A DNA stretch of 64,000 nt from Lysinibacillus timonensis (GCF_900291985.1 NZ_LT985980.1:832001-896000), one strand, 5' to 3'; positions 11,282 to 21,336 are shown, counted from the stretch's first letter. The notes: generated from the letters alone by a model not told the origin. Translations and numbers: made by a program.

Positions 11282-11310
11282 AAGTTATCAAAACGAGTCA
11301 TTTATGTCAA
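11282..11310 (-). promoter_or_regulatory. Vegetative promoter of hrcA-grpE-dnaK
   Basis: A perfect -35 box TTGACA (11305-11310), a 17-base spacer and TAACTT (11282-11287) lie just upstream of CIRCE on the minus strand, the expected layout of a sigma-A promoter under HrcA control. Confidence 0.7.
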
Positions 11311-11320
11311 CGGAATCGAT

Positions 11321-12475
11321 TTATTCACCTAACAAAAATTGCTGAAAAATTTCATTGCCAACAAATCGGCCCTTTCTCGATAACCTGATTCCTTTATCAT
11401 CAGCGATTAATAACTCATCATTTACTAAAGACTGAATAATTCCCCCGTATTTTGTATTCATCGATATGCCAATTTTCTTTTTAAAGTCTTCATAGGTTAC
11501 ACCTTCCACTTTACGTAAGCCTAAAAACATTTGTTCCTCACATTTCTCATCAATCGTTACCTCATGTTGATGAAGAATGGGTCTTTTACCAGCTTGGATA
11601 CTATCTAAATATTTTCGAATGGGTCCTATATTAGAATATCGAACTCCTTTCAAATAACCGTGTGCCCCTGCACCAATCCCCACATACTCATCATTATCCC
11701 AATAAATTTTATTATGAGTTGAAATTAGGCCATTTTTAGCAAAGTTACTAATTTCATATTGCTCAAGTCCATTTCTCTCCATTTCTTTCATTAACAAGTC
11801 ATACATTTCAGCCTCTAAATCTTCAGTGGGAAGGTTTAGTTTTCCTTTTGCATATTGAATATAGAAAATAGTCTTTGGTTCAACTATTAAGGAATATGCT
11901 GAATAATGCGTAAGATTTAAGGCTAGTGCTTCTTTCAGCGTGTTTTCCCACTGCTCCATAGTTTGCCCAGGTAAACCATACATTAAATCAATATTAATAT
12001 TTTTAAAACCAACTTGTTTTGCTTTATTGATGGTTTCATAAACTTGTTCATTCGAATGAGTTCTTCCCAGTTTTTTTAATAATGTTTGATCAAAGGATTG
12101 TACACCAAGGCTAAGACGATTGATGCCCCCCATTTTTAACGCTTCTAATTTTTCTGTTGTTAATTCATCTGGATTTGCCTCAGATGCAAATTCTATTAGC
12201 TGATTCGGTGAAATATATCTTGTAATTAAGCTTAATAATCGGTTAAGCTGTTTTTCGGAAAGTGAAGTTGGCGTTCCGCCGCCTAGATATATGGTTTCAA
12301 TTTGACTAAATTGTTCTGGTACTTCTCTCTTAATCAATTCAATTTCTTTTCCGATTGCTTCTATATATTCATCGACTGGTTGGTTTTTAAAAAATACTTT
12401 GTTAAAATCGCAATAATTGCAAATTTGATGACAAAATGGAATATGTATGTAAACGCCTCTCGCCACGATGTTCAA
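11321..12475 (-). CDS. hemW: Radical SAM heme chaperone HemW
   Basis: HemW (formerly called HemN-like) is a radical-SAM protein thought to insert heme into target proteins. The cluster motif Cys15-x3-Cys19-x2-Cys22 (FCHQICNYC) and GGGTPT (65-70) are present, with a C-terminal HemN-type domain at about 300-375. Its 384 residues fit HemW rather than the longer true coproporphyrinogen dehydrogenase. The annotated start is TTG; a GTG at 12466 is possible. It sits between lepA and hrcA, as in B. subtilis. Confidence 0.92.
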   Translation of the reverse strand: MNIVARGVYIHIPFCHQICNYCDFNKVFFKNQPVDEYIEAIGKEIELIKREVPEQFSQIETIYLGGGTPTSLSEKQLNRLLSLITRYISPNQLIEFASEANPDELTTEKLEALKMGGINRLSLGVQSFDQTLLKKLGRTHSNEQVYETINKAKQVGFKNINIDLMYGLPGQTMEQWENTLKEALALNLTHYSAYSLIVEPKTIFYIQYAKGKLNLPTEDLEAEMYDLLMKEMERNGLEQYEISNFAKNGLISTHNKIYWDNDEYVGIGAGAHGYLKGVRYSNIGPIRKYLDSIQAGKRPILHQHEVTIDEKCEEQMFLGLRKVEGVTYEDFKKKIGISMNTKYGGIIQSLVNDELLIADDKGIRLSRKGRFVGNEIFQQFLLGE

Positions 12476-12601
12476 CTACTTTCTATAATGAGTTAGTATC
12501 ATTTCATTGTACAACTTCACCATGATATTTCAATTCTACCGCCTTAACAAAATATATTTTTTTATGTTAATTTAAAAAATTATTAGTATTTATTTTACTA
12601 A

Positions 12602-12640
12602 AATAAATAAAAGACAGAACCGCACTTTCACAGTTCTGCC
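12602..12640 (-). terminator. Terminator after lepA
   Basis: CAGAAC (12615-12620) pairs with GTTCTG (12633-12638); on the minus strand the stem is followed by TTTTATTTATTTT. Confidence 0.7.
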
Positions 12641-12651
12641 TCCCGAGTTTA

Positions 12652-14481
12652 TTATTTATTGTCATCCATTTTTAGCACGGCCATAAATGCTTCTTGCGGT
12701 ACTTCTACAGACCCCACTTGTTTCATACGTTTTTTACCTTCTTTTTGTTTTTCAAGAAGTTTACGTTTACGTGAAATATCTCCACCATAACATTTAGCTA
12801 ATACGTTTTTACCCATAGATTTAATAGTTGAACGAGCAACGATTTTTTGACCAATAGCTGCTTGTACTGGAACTTCAAATTGCTGACGTGGAATTAGTTC
12901 CTTTAATTTTTCAACGATAACTTTTCCACGCTCATAGGCAAAGTCACGGTGTACAATAAAGCTCAATGCATCGACAGTTTCACCATTCAATAAAATATCC
13001 ATCTTCACTAATTTTGATGGTCTATAACCAATTAGCTCATAGTCAAATGATGCATACCCTTTTGTACTCGATTTCAATTGATCGAAGAAATCATAAACAA
13101 TTTCAGCTAGTGGAACATCGTATTGTATGGATACACGTGTTGTATCAATATAATCCATTCCTATGAAAGACCCACGTTTTTGTTGACAAAGTTCCATAAC
13201 AGCTCCAACGTAATCATTTGGCACCATCATAGTAGCCTTAACATAAGGCTCCTCAACACGATCAATTTTTTGTGGATCGGGCATCATTGAAGGATTATCA
13301 ACTTTAATTGACGTTCCATCTGTTAAAAATACTTCGTAAATAACAGAAGGAGCTGTCGCAATAAGATCAATGTTAAACTCTCGTTCTATACGTTCTTGAA
13401 TAATTTCCATATGAAGCAATCCTAAGAAGCCACAACGGAATCCAAATCCTAAGGCTTGAGAAGATTCAGCTTCAAATTGGAGAGCAGAGTCATTTAACTC
13501 TAACTTTTCTAATGCTTCACGTAAATCGTTATATTTCGCCGTATCTATTGGATACAGACCACAATATACCATCGGATTTAAACGACGATACCCTGGCAAT
13601 GGTTCCTTAGCAGCTTTACTTCCTGCGTATGTTACAGTATCCCCAACACGAGTATCAGCTACATTTTTAATTGAAGCCGTTAAATATCCTACGTCTCCAA
13701 CTGTTAGCTCCTCTTGAGGAATTGATTTAGGAGTATGGATTCCTACTTCGATTACTTCGAATTCAGCACCAGTTGCCATCATTCGAATTTTATCTCCGCG
13801 TTTTACAGTACCGTTGATGACACGGATTGAAATAATAACTCCTTTGTAAGCGTCAAAAACGGAATCAAAGATAAGTGCTTGCAATGGTGCATCTGGATCC
13901 CCAGTTGGTGCAGGGACTTTTTCAACGATTTGTTCTAGAATATCTTCAATACCAATCCCAGCTTTAGCAGAAGCTAGTACAGCTTCCGAAGCGTCTAAAC
14001 CGATTACATCTTCAATCTCTTGTTTTACGCGCTCTGGATCAGCTGCTGGTAAATCTATTTTATTAATGACAGGTAAAATTTCTAAATCGTTATCAAGGGC
14101 TAAATAAACGTTTGCTAACGTTTGTGCTTCAATACCTTGCGCAGCATCCACAACTAAAATTGCACCTTCACATGCAGCGAGTGATCGAGATACTTCATAT
14201 GTAAAATCGACATGTCCTGGTGTGTCGATTAAATGGAATGTATATTGCTCGCCATCTTTCGCCAAATATTTCAATTGGACAGCATTTAATTTAATGGTAA
14301 TACCACGTTCACGTTCTAAATCCATTGAATCTAATAACTGGGCTTTCATCTCACGCTGTGTAACTGTTTTCGTTTGTTCTAAAATTCTGTCAGCAAGTGT
14401 TGATTTACCATGGTCGATATGGGCAATTATTGAGAAATTTCTTATATTTTCTTGTCTTTTTAAGCGTTCTTCTCGGTTCAT
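12652..14481 (-). CDS. lepA: Elongation factor 4 (LepA), ribosomal back-translocase GTPase
   Basis: LepA is a ribosome-associated GTPase related to EF-G that acts on stalled ribosomes and in 30S assembly. GTPase motifs are clear: AHIDHGKST (20-28), DTPGHVDF near 85 and NKIDLP near 140. Domains II, III and V follow, and the LepA-specific C-terminal domain carries KVDILLNGE-like and [29 protein letters not shown] residues. Length 609 residues is typical. A TTAGGAG binding site precedes the ATG, and a strong hairpin (14507-14557) lies just upstream of it. Confidence 0.97.
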   Translation of the reverse strand: MNREERLKRQENIRNFSIIAHIDHGKSTLADRILEQTKTVTQREMKAQLLDSMDLERERGITIKLNAVQLKYLAKDGEQYTFHLIDTPGHVDFTYEVSRSLAACEGAILVVDAAQGIEAQTLANVYLALDNDLEILPVINKIDLPAADPERVKQEIEDVIGLDASEAVLASAKAGIGIEDILEQIVEKVPAPTGDPDAPLQALIFDSVFDAYKGVIISIRVINGTVKRGDKIRMMATGAEFEVIEVGIHTPKSIPQEELTVGDVGYLTASIKNVADTRVGDTVTYAGSKAAKEPLPGYRRLNPMVYCGLYPIDTAKYNDLREALEKLELNDSALQFEAESSQALGFGFRCGFLGLLHMEIIQERIEREFNIDLIATAPSVIYEVFLTDGTSIKVDNPSMMPDPQKIDRVEEPYVKATMMVPNDYVGAVMELCQQKRGSFIGMDYIDTTRVSIQYDVPLAEIVYDFFDQLKSSTKGYASFDYELIGYRPSKLVKMDILLNGETVDALSFIVHRDFAYERGKVIVEKLKELIPRQQFEVPVQAAIGQKIVARSTIKSMGKNVLAKCYGGDISRKRKLLEKQKEGKKRMKQVGSVEVPQEAFMAVLKMDDNK

Positions 14482-14506
14482 TAATGTCCACTCCTAATCA
14501 AATACG

Positions 14507-14557
14507 CCCCCGTAAATAAATGACCCCACCACTAAAAGTGTTGTCATTTAACGGAGG
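14507..14557 (-). other. Stable hairpin in the lepA leader
   Basis: On the minus strand CCTCCGT pairs with ACGGGGG (with one G-U pair), and TAAATGAC (14543-14550) pairs perfectly with GTCATTTA (14517-14524). The structure ends about 25 bases before the lepA start codon. No T tract follows, so it looks more like a leader structure than the spoIIP terminator. Confidence 0.5.
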
Positions 14558-14704
14558 CTTTAACCTTTAAAGAATGTTTTTGCTTTAAATTACTAATTTT
14601 TGTAAGAAGATCCGATCTTCTATAAGGCTAAACTAATTTGAATTATAGCAGTCTGACATCAACTTTAGCAATGTTTCTCCTAAAGAAAACAGATGAAAGT
14701 TAAA

Positions 14705-15517
14705 TTAAAGTTCATTTGTGACAAAAGTTTTTGATATTGCTTGAGCTAAAATCGAGATCGTACGATAAACTTCATCTTCTGTATTATCGATTCCACCAAC
14801 TTCTACTACTAACAATTGTTTCGATAAATCTTGATTATATACCCCGTCTACGCCCTCGCCCTTTTTCTCAATTACACCTCGAGAAATATTGGGTATTATT
14901 TTATTTAACGATTCGCTTAAAGCAGATGCATAAGCTAAATTTGACTTATAGTTTGGATTTTCAGCACCTATAACAAATGCAATCTTAGCGTATGTGACGT
15001 TATTATGTGTTAGTGTAGTTGCATCCCCAGCAAGCGCATCACGGTGAATATCTAAAACTAGATCATATTCATTCTGTTGCAATTCTTTAGATACATAAGG
15101 ACGAACTGCATCATATGCTTTATGGAAAGGCAAACCGTTACTTTCCATAACTTTCATTACGTCAACATCTAGCGTTTTAGGAGTTAATCCATTTAGTTGA
15201 AAATAATTTTCAAACATATCTTGCATAGAAAATAAATTTGTCTGATCATCATATACAGCAACTTTTCCACTTGCGTCTTCAACAAAAGGTTTATACGTTT
15301 CGTGTGAATGCGTGAAATATAACAAAACGTCAAATGGATTTAAAGGTTGAGAAACGTCAGTAGCGGTTACATTACTTGCTGCATAGACAACTTGTTGTTG
15401 TTGTTCTTGCGGATATTCAATTTTTGCATTGTTAGGGAATGGTAAAAGTCCTGCAATAATTGGTAAAACAAAAAAGAAAACTAGAAAAGCAATTAGAATT
15501 TGAAATTGTTTTAACAT
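14705..15517 (-). CDS. spoIIP: Stage II sporulation protein SpoIIP (peptidoglycan amidase/endopeptidase)
   Basis: SpoIIP works with SpoIID and SpoIIM to thin the septal wall during engulfment of the forespore. From the ATG at 15517 (AAGGAGAGG upstream) the protein has 270 residues: a membrane anchor at about 4-25 and the amidase domain with FTHSHETYKP (His70, His72, Glu73), VLDIHRDA and VVEVGGIDN. It is much shorter than B. subtilis SpoIIP (about 400 residues); the missing part is the N-terminal linker region, while the catalytic domain is complete. It follows gpr by 54 bases, so the two sporulation genes probably share a transcript. Confidence 0.92.
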   Translation of the reverse strand: MLKQFQILIAFLVFFFVLPIIAGLLPFPNNAKIEYPQEQQQQVVYAASNVTATDVSQPLNPFDVLLYFTHSHETYKPFVEDASGKVAVYDDQTNLFSMQDMFENYFQLNGLTPKTLDVDVMKVMESNGLPFHKAYDAVRPYVSKELQQNEYDLVLDIHRDALAGDATTLTHNNVTYAKIAFVIGAENPNYKSNLAYASALSESLNKIIPNISRGVIEKKGEGVDGVYNQDLSKQLLVVEVGGIDNTEDEVYRTISILAQAISKTFVTNEL

Positions 15518-15571
15518 GACATCCTCTCCTTCCACTACCTTATGGGGAGAAGAGGATTTTTAGAACTTACT

Positions 15572-16606
15572 TTACTTTACTTTGTGCTCCATCCATTCAA
15601 ACAAACTTTCACTTACAAGTAGTGAATACTTCGTAATCCAAACGTCAACCTCTTTAGGAGTCACGATGAGCCTTTCTGGATGAGATGATAAAACCTCCTC
15701 AAATAATTGAAGACGATCTTCTGATGACCATGTAGACCATTCTCCAAAGATGGGTTTCACAACATTTAAATCGACTCTTGCATTCGGATCTGGAGTCCAA
15801 GATGTAACAGAAAGTTTACTAGACGGTTTTTCTTTCTCCTGAACTCTTGCAGCTATAGATCTAAATACTTTTTCGACTGCATCCGCGATAATAACTGTGG
15901 CATCAACAACTGTTGGTATACCGATTGCAGTTACCGGTACGCCAAATACCTCTTTAGATACTTCAGTACGTTGATTGCCAACCCCTGAGCCCGGATGAAT
16001 ACCCGTATCTGTAATTTGAATAGTTTTACATAAACGTTCAGATCCTCGTGTTGCCAGTGCATCGATTACTAAAACTAAAGCCGGATTAATTTTTTGTACT
16101 AATGCGTGGATAAAATCACTCGTTTCAAAACCTGTTTGTCCAGTAACGCCTGGCGCATACATTATAAAATGTTCACTCGGATTATCAGTATTTTCGGCCT
16201 GCATAGCATCAATTGCAAATGGTCCAACTGCATCTGGTGTAATCGTTTTATTGCCTAGTCCAATGACGAGAACTTTACTATCCTTCTGAATGTCAACTTC
16301 TTTATGAACTTCATCTAAATATTTAATAAAAGATTTTTTAAGTTCATCAAACCCATGATCATCATCTATTGTTAATGTTGGAACTGACAGTGTTACGTAA
16401 GTCCCTTCTTTTTTTCCTATTTCTTTTTGCCCTTGCTCATCAACAGTAACTTTAGTTACCTTGACCCGATTCTCCTTAAATTCCTCAATGACAACACCGC
16501 TCGTTTTCTCTAGCTTTTCTTTTTGCTGCTTGGTCTGATGAGCAACAACTTCTGCGGTCTCGTCTATAAGATCGGTTCTACTCCAATTCACTTCTATTTC
16601 TGCCAT
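15572..16606 (-). CDS. gpr: Germination protease GPR (spore protease)
   Basis: GPR degrades the small acid-soluble spore proteins when spores germinate; it is made as a zymogen in the forespore. Residues such as SRTDLIDETAE near the N-terminus, LVIGLGNKTITPDAVGP, YAPGVTGQTGFETSDF and DTGIHPGSGVGN match the A25 peptidase family. I use the ATG at 16606, with GAGGTG six bases upstream, giving 344 residues; longer in-frame starts lack a binding site and would run into the rpsT promoter region. The gene is divergent from rpsT and is followed by spoIIP. I could not identify a convincing forespore sigma promoter. Confidence 0.95.
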   Translation of the reverse strand: MAEIEVNWSRTDLIDETAEVVAHQTKQQKEKLEKTSGVVIEEFKENRVKVTKVTVDEQGQKEIGKKEGTYVTLSVPTLTIDDDHGFDELKKSFIKYLDEVHKEVDIQKDSKVLVIGLGNKTITPDAVGPFAIDAMQAENTDNPSEHFIMYAPGVTGQTGFETSDFIHALVQKINPALVLVIDALATRGSERLCKTIQITDTGIHPGSGVGNQRTEVSKEVFGVPVTAIGIPTVVDATVIIADAVEKVFRSIAARVQEKEKPSSKLSVTSWTPDPNARVDLNVVKPIFGEWSTWSSEDRLQLFEEVLSSHPERLIVTPKEVDVWITKYSLLVSESLFEWMEHKVK

Positions 16607-16668
16607 TATCATCACCTCAAATAATATGTTGGTCAAACTGTCAAGTAAATATTCTTTGCATTTATCTA

Positions 16669-16697
16669 TTGCAATTATAGACTTACTTTGGTAGAAT
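16669..16697 (+). promoter_or_regulatory. Probable promoter of rpsT
   Basis: TTGCAA (16669-16674), 17 bases, TAGAAT (16692-16697): a good sigma-A type promoter ending about 70 bases before the rpsT start. Confidence 0.55.
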
Positions 16698-16769
16698 GAT
16701 TTTTGTTGTATTGACAAAAGAAACTAGTGAGAAGATATCATCTCGTACCTTTTTTAGGAGGTGAAAGTT

Positions 16770-17021
16770 ATGCCAAATATTAAATCTGCAATTAAACGTG
16801 TTAAAGTTGCTGAAAAAGCAAACGCTGCAAATTCTCAAGCAAAATCTGCTATGCGTACAACTGTAAAAAAAGCTGAACAAGCTTTAGCTAACAATGCAGA
16901 AAACGCACAAGAATTAGTTTTAGCAGCACACAAAGCTCTTGATACAGCGGCTTCTAAAGGCCTTATCCATAAAAATGCGGCTAGCCGTAAAAAGTCACGT
17001 TTAGCTAAAAAAGCTAACTAA
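16770..17021 (+). CDS. rpsT: 30S ribosomal protein S20
   Basis: S20 is a basic, helical 30S protein binding the body of 16S rRNA. The 83 residues start [18 protein letters not shown] and end in a lysine/arginine-rich tail, the family pattern. The ATG at 16770 has AGGAGGTG just upstream; an in-frame GTG at 16761 lies inside this binding site and is rejected. It is one of few plus-strand genes here, as in B. subtilis, and converges with holA at a shared terminator. Confidence 0.97.
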   Translation: MPNIKSAIKRVKVAEKANAANSQAKSAMRTTVKKAEQALANNAENAQELVLAAHKALDTAASKGLIHKNAASRKKSRLAKKAN

Positions 17022-17043
17022 GGCGGAGAATTGCCTTTTAATA

Positions 17044-17077
17044 AAAAAACCATCCTTTTGATAAGGATGGTTTTTTT
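17044..17077. terminator. Bidirectional terminator of rpsT and holA
   Basis: ACCATCCTT (17049-17057) pairs with AAGGATGGT (17063-17071), flanked by A7 on the left and T7 on the right, so it serves both converging genes. Confidence 0.9.
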
Positions 17078-17085
17078 ATGTCATT

Positions 17086-18096
17086 TTATAATGCTTTCAT
17101 TAAAAACATTTCTAAGAAACGTTCTCTATGTCCACTTACAGACTTTAACATTAAGTCAATCTCTGACAATTTATGTAAAGCTTTTAATAACCGTTCCTCA
17201 CTGGGACGATTTTTTTGTTCCACTATCAGTTTCACTCGATACGGATGTATTTTTAGTTGCTTTGCAATTTGTGTAGGATGATAACCTTTCTTTTGCAAAT
17301 AATAAATATTATTCATCGTTCTAATATTTGAAGCAAGTAATCCAACAAGCATAATCGGTTCTTGCTTTTGTCTTAATAAATCATGATAAATTTGAATTGC
17401 TTCAGCGTTATGATGTGTTAAATAAGCATTAAGCATTTTAAATGCATCATGTTCTAGGGTTTTTGCAACTAAATTCTCTACTAGTGAAATGGTTATTTGA
17501 GTATCCTCACCTAAATAAAGACATATTTTTTCTATTTCCATTTGTAATTGCAACATGTTGGTGCCAACCATTTCGACAAGCTTATCAATTGCTTTGTCTT
17601 GTATGGATTTTCCGTAACGAGTTACTTCGCTTTGAATCCATACGTTTAAATCATTTGCCTGAAGTGTTTCAGATACTATTAAAACACTACTCTGTTTCAT
17701 TTGTTTCGTAATTTTTTTTCGCTCGTCTAGTTTCTCATATGGCGCAATAAAAACAGTTACAGCAAATTCTGGCGGGTTTTTAAGCCAATTTTCTAAACGG
17801 GTTATATTATGGTCAATTTTTTCTTTACCCTTTTCAGCAGCCTTTAAAAAAGATGCATTTTTTGCTACAACTAATTTCCGCTCTGAAAAGAAAGGAAATG
17901 TATCTGCTTCATCCATTACAAAATCGACAGGTGATTCTTCCATATCAAAAGTGGTAACTTCCACATCTTCAGTTTTACTTAATGCTTTCTTTAGTCTGCT
18001 AACAGTTTCATCGATAAAATACGTTTCTTCACCAACAAGACAATAGATAGGAGCAATTTTTCCATTTTTAATATCATTCCATACTTTTGTAAACAT
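17086..18096 (-). CDS. holA: DNA polymerase III subunit delta
   Basis: The delta subunit is the wrench of the clamp loader that opens the beta clamp. The 336-residue protein begins MFTKVWNDIKNGKIAPIYCLVGEETYFIDE, matching YqeN of B. subtilis; AAA-type domains I and II (about 15-210) lack a working Walker motif, and the helical collar domain follows. The start is the ATG at 18096 behind AGGGGGGTGA. It converges with rpsT, in the conserved comEC-yqzM-holA-rpsT order. Confidence 0.95.
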   Translation of the reverse strand: MFTKVWNDIKNGKIAPIYCLVGEETYFIDETVSRLKKALSKTEDVEVTTFDMEESPVDFVMDEADTFPFFSERKLVVAKNASFLKAAEKGKEKIDHNITRLENWLKNPPEFAVTVFIAPYEKLDERKKITKQMKQSSVLIVSETLQANDLNVWIQSEVTRYGKSIQDKAIDKLVEMVGTNMLQLQMEIEKICLYLGEDTQITISLVENLVAKTLEHDAFKMLNAYLTHHNAEAIQIYHDLLRQKQEPIMLVGLLASNIRTMNNIYYLQKKGYHPTQIAKQLKIHPYRVKLIVEQKNRPSEERLLKALHKLSEIDLMLKSVSGHRERFLEMFLMKAL

Positions 18097-18273
18097 AGAA
18101 ATCACCCCCCTTAATAGATTCACAATTATAAGTATACACTTTTTCATCCAATTGGTGAATGTATGTATAATGTGTGACAAAATTAGGAACTTTAAATAGT
18201 ATAATTTACATGAATGCGTATAGATTTTTAATAGTCATTAAATTATAATGAAGTTTGAGTAGGAGGGATAGGT

Positions 18274-18438
18274 ATGGCACATAATACTGATAACTTTGTT
18301 ACACATAATCCATTTGAAGGTGAAAATGGAGCTTCAATGCGTAATGATGCAATTGATGCAGGGGTAGGTTTTGCTGTTTCTTTTGCTTTCTTTACGGTAA
18401 TGTTTATTATTGCAACAATTATTGGTGCAGTAGCTTAA
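18274..18438 (+). CDS. yqzM: YqzM family small membrane protein
   Basis: A 54-residue protein with a short polar N-terminus, the conserved SMRNDAIDAGVGF motif and one transmembrane segment (about 31-52). The motif and its position between comEC and holA match B. subtilis YqzM, whose role is unknown as far as I know. It starts with ATG seven bases after AGGAGGG and ends at a terminator shared with the converging comEC. Confidence 0.85.
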   Translation: MAHNTDNFVTHNPFEGENGASMRNDAIDAGVGFAVSFAFFTVMFIIATIIGAVA

Positions 18439-18445
18439 TTTTTTG

Positions 18446-18479
18446 AAAAAAGCTTTGTCTAATTTGACAAAGCTTTTTT
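18446..18479. terminator. Bidirectional terminator of yqzM and comEC
   Basis: AAAGCTTTGTC and GACAAAGCTTT form an 11-bp stem with T runs on both strands. The left arm includes the last codons of comEC, so coding sequence and terminator overlap. Confidence 0.85.
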
Positions 18480-20783
18480 CTTTACATTAAATAATCTATT
18501 ACTATAAAACATTTCTAATTTATCTTCTTGTACGTTTACTTCAATCGTCCCAAGCTCCGCAGTATTTAAAGTCATTAATCCTAATGAATGGAATCTCTCC
18601 ATTACTTCCTTATGAGGATGACCATATCGGTTGTTCTTCCCAGTACTAAATATCGTCAGATTCGGAAACATTTTTTGAACAAATTGCTCGCTACTTGATG
18701 TATTACTACCATGGTGCCCGGCTTTCAACAGATCGATCTTTTCTATTTGAGGATAAAGTTTCATAATCATGAACTCCCCCTCCTCCTCTAAATCACCTGT
18801 CAATAATGCTTGAAAATTACCATTTGTTATATACAAAACGAGAGAATCATTATTCCCTTCATACACATTTTCATTTGGCCATAAATATTGAAATGAATAG
18901 TGTCCAACATTCCAGTGAACACCTGCCATTTGCTCTTTAATTGGAATATCAAGCTGTTTAGCTTCCTCAATTAATATCTGCAACTGTTCATTTAGATAAG
19001 CTCCAGGTGTTATATGAATTTCGCCCACAGATATTTCTTTTACTATTTCCTCAGCACCTTCCACATGGTCACTATCAGCGTGTGTTAATATCAACTTATC
19101 TATATGATGTATTCCTTTCCCCTTTAGATAAGGAACGACAACTTGTCGACCTACTTCATACGGTTCATCTGGCTGTCTCCAATCTTCTTGCCCAAATCGT
19201 AAAACTCCTCCAGTATCTATCACGTAAACCTCTTCCCTAAACGGTAATTCGATAACGATACAGTCACCTTGCCCTACATTAACAAATGAGATTTTCAATT
19301 GATAAAAGTAAACATTATGAATATAAAGTACTATAATAGGAACGAATAAAGCGGCTAATACTTTCCAAAGCTTCGCCCGTATATCTAACATGTAGAAAAC
19401 TATAAATACACTGACGTATAATAAGCAAATAAAAAATATAGATGGCTTTCCGGATATCCACATTTGATTTGGTAATGATTGTAGCCAACTAATTGACAAC
19501 TGCAAGCATTCACGAAGAGGTTCATAACAAAAGAATAAGGCCTTCGAAAGAAACTCTGGAAAGCATGTTGAAAGTAGCAAGATAATATTGACTGGTGTAA
19601 TAATAAATGAAAAAAGTGGAACAAAGAAGATATTTACAACAAATGAAGACAAACTTAGTTCGTAGAAATGAAACAGTAATAGAGGATAAACAATCAATTG
19701 ACATACAAAAGTAATAAGGAATGATTGCACTAACCAAGATCGGGTAGAGCTTAGTAAAGTAGTAGAATAAAGTAAGCTAATTGTTGCCAAATAAGATAAC
19801 TGAAAGCCAATTTGATAAATTGACCAAGGTTCAAGTAGTACAAATAAAATAAAACTAATTGCTAGGGCGTCATTAATCGGCATTTTCCATTTTAGTTTTG
19901 TTAATAAAACTAGTTCTACAACAGTAACTGCTCTCCAAACAGAAGGCGCACCTCCTGCTAAAACTGCATATACGGGCAGAATAATAATTAATAACATAGT
20001 AGCTAGCTCTCTTCGAACACCTAGTCGAAGCAGCCCTTGAAAAAATATAAAGGAAATAATCGCAATATGAAGACCAGAAATAGCGAATAAATGGGTTATC
20101 CCCAATTTTTGATACGCCCTTGTAACATCTCCATCTACGTTTTCTTGGTAGCCTATTAATAGGCTTTGTGCTTCAGCTATTAATGATTCAGGGAAGGTTT
20201 TTTCAATATGTTCTTTTAAAATAAACCGTTGATAACTTATTTTTTGCATTAGGTTTAATTCATTTTCAACATAAGTCCAATCCTCTATCTCTAATATACC
20301 TATCGCACCTTTACTTCTTAAATAGCTAATCATATTAAATGCATACTGATGCGCAGGTAGAGTTGGTTCACTTATACTACCATATACATGATATTGCTGA
20401 CCAACTAATGGAATGGACTCATACGTCTTCTTTTCTTTCCCATCTCTAAACTCATAAACAACGTAAATTCTACGCCCTTCCTTATCTGTCATAAAGCCTC
20501 TTAACGAAGATCCATTAATTTTATACTGGTCTGTCCAAGTTAACAACGCCGGCAACTCTAAAGGTCTCTCAAGATGTTTTAATTCAATTGAGAAAATAAT
20601 GAACGTTCCAATACCTAATACAATAATTGCTAAACAATGAACTAGCAAAATTCTCTTTAATAAACCGATGATTACAACAACACCTAAAAAAATTAAAAAC
20701 CTTGCCGATTCATGTGCTGCAATTGATGCAACTAAAACCGACAAGGCATAGAATATCCATTTATGAGTTAACATGTTTAACAA
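18459..20783 (-). CDS. comEC: DNA internalization channel protein ComEC/Rec2
   Basis: ComEC forms the membrane channel through which single-stranded DNA enters competent cells. The order is N-terminal membrane helices (about 5-60), an OB-like region (about 90-160), the polytopic competence domain (about 200-480, with GITHLFAISGLHIAI), and a C-terminal metallo-beta-lactamase domain (about 500-770) with THADSDHVEG. The 774-residue length is usual. The TTG start overlaps the end of comEB by 23 bases and has AAGGTG upstream; an ATG three codons later (20774) is the alternative. Confidence 0.94.
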   Translation of the reverse strand: MLNMLTHKWIFYALSVLVASIAAHESARFLIFLGVVVIIGLLKRILLVHCLAIIVLGIGTFIIFSIELKHLERPLELPALLTWTDQYKINGSSLRGFMTDKEGRRIYVVYEFRDGKEKKTYESIPLVGQQYHVYGSISEPTLPAHQYAFNMISYLRSKGAIGILEIEDWTYVENELNLMQKISYQRFILKEHIEKTFPESLIAEAQSLLIGYQENVDGDVTRAYQKLGITHLFAISGLHIAIISFIFFQGLLRLGVRRELATMLLIIILPVYAVLAGGAPSVWRAVTVVELVLLTKLKWKMPINDALAISFILFVLLEPWSIYQIGFQLSYLATISLLYSTTLLSSTRSWLVQSFLITFVCQLIVYPLLLFHFYELSLSSFVVNIFFVPLFSFIITPVNIILLLSTCFPEFLSKALFFCYEPLRECLQLSISWLQSLPNQMWISGKPSIFFICLLYVSVFIVFYMLDIRAKLWKVLAALFVPIIVLYIHNVYFYQLKISFVNVGQGDCIVIELPFREEVYVIDTGGVLRFGQEDWRQPDEPYEVGRQVVVPYLKGKGIHHIDKLILTHADSDHVEGAEEIVKEISVGEIHITPGAYLNEQLQILIEEAKQLDIPIKEQMAGVHWNVGHYSFQYLWPNENVYEGNNDSLVLYITNGNFQALLTGDLEEEGEFMIMKLYPQIEKIDLLKAGHHGSNTSSSEQFVQKMFPNLTIFSTGKNNRYGHPHKEVMERFHSLGLMTLNTAELGTIEVNVQEDKLEMFYSNRLFNVKKKALSN

Positions 20784-21336
20784 ATAATTCTTTCACCTTC
20801 TCTTCAAAAGGGATTAATTCTTCGTTCGTTGCTCCAAAATTCCTTAATTTATTTAACATTTCATTGGCTAATTCAAATTTCTTATCTTGTAAGAAATCTA
20901 TATTTGCTTCATCAAATGGTATATGTAACACATTGACTTTTGCTTTCTCAAATAACTCCAAAGCATACGGGTTATTTTTATAGTCTTTCGCGTAAAACAC
21001 GTTTTTAATACCTGCTTGAATAATAGATTTTGTACATTGCAGACATGGGAAATGTGTTACGTAAAGATCTGCACCATTTGTAGAAGTACCATATTTAGCA
21101 CATTGTAATAGTGCATTAGACTCTGCATGAACAGTACGTACACAATGATGATCCACTACGTAGCAACCATTTTCTATGCAATGCTCATCACCAGAAATAG
21201 ACCCGTTATAACCACCAGCTATGATTCTTTTCTCACGTACTATAGTTGCTCCAACAGCAAGTCTCGCACATGTGCTTCTTAATGCTAGTAAATGACACTG
21301 AGCCATGAAGAATTGGTCCCAAGTAATTCGCTCCAT
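20761..21336 (-). CDS. comEB: ComE operon protein 2 (dCMP deaminase-like, ComEB)
   Basis: ComEB is a late-competence operon gene with a cytidine/deoxycytidylate deaminase domain. The zinc site is complete: His70-Ala-Glu72 and Pro-Cys98-x2-Cys101 (HFPCLQC). B. subtilis ComEB is dispensable for DNA uptake, so dCMP deamination (making dUMP) is the likely role. At 191 residues it has the usual ComEB length. GGGGG lies upstream of the ATG. It lies between comEA and comEC and overlaps the latter. Confidence 0.93.
   Translation of the reverse strand: MERITWDQFFMAQCHLLALRSTCARLAVGATIVREKRIIAGGYNGSISGDEHCIENGCYVVDHHCVRTVHAESNALLQCAKYGTSTNGADLYVTHFPCLQCTKSIIQAGIKNVFYAKDYKNNPYALELFEKAKVNVLHIPFDEANIDFLQDKKFELANEMLNKLRNFGATNEELIPFEEKVKELFVKHVNS

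Noticed and set aside
16607-16680. Sigma-G or sigma-F promoter for gpr
   Set aside because: CATATTA and GAATA occur, but the spacing is too long for either consensus, so I do not call it.
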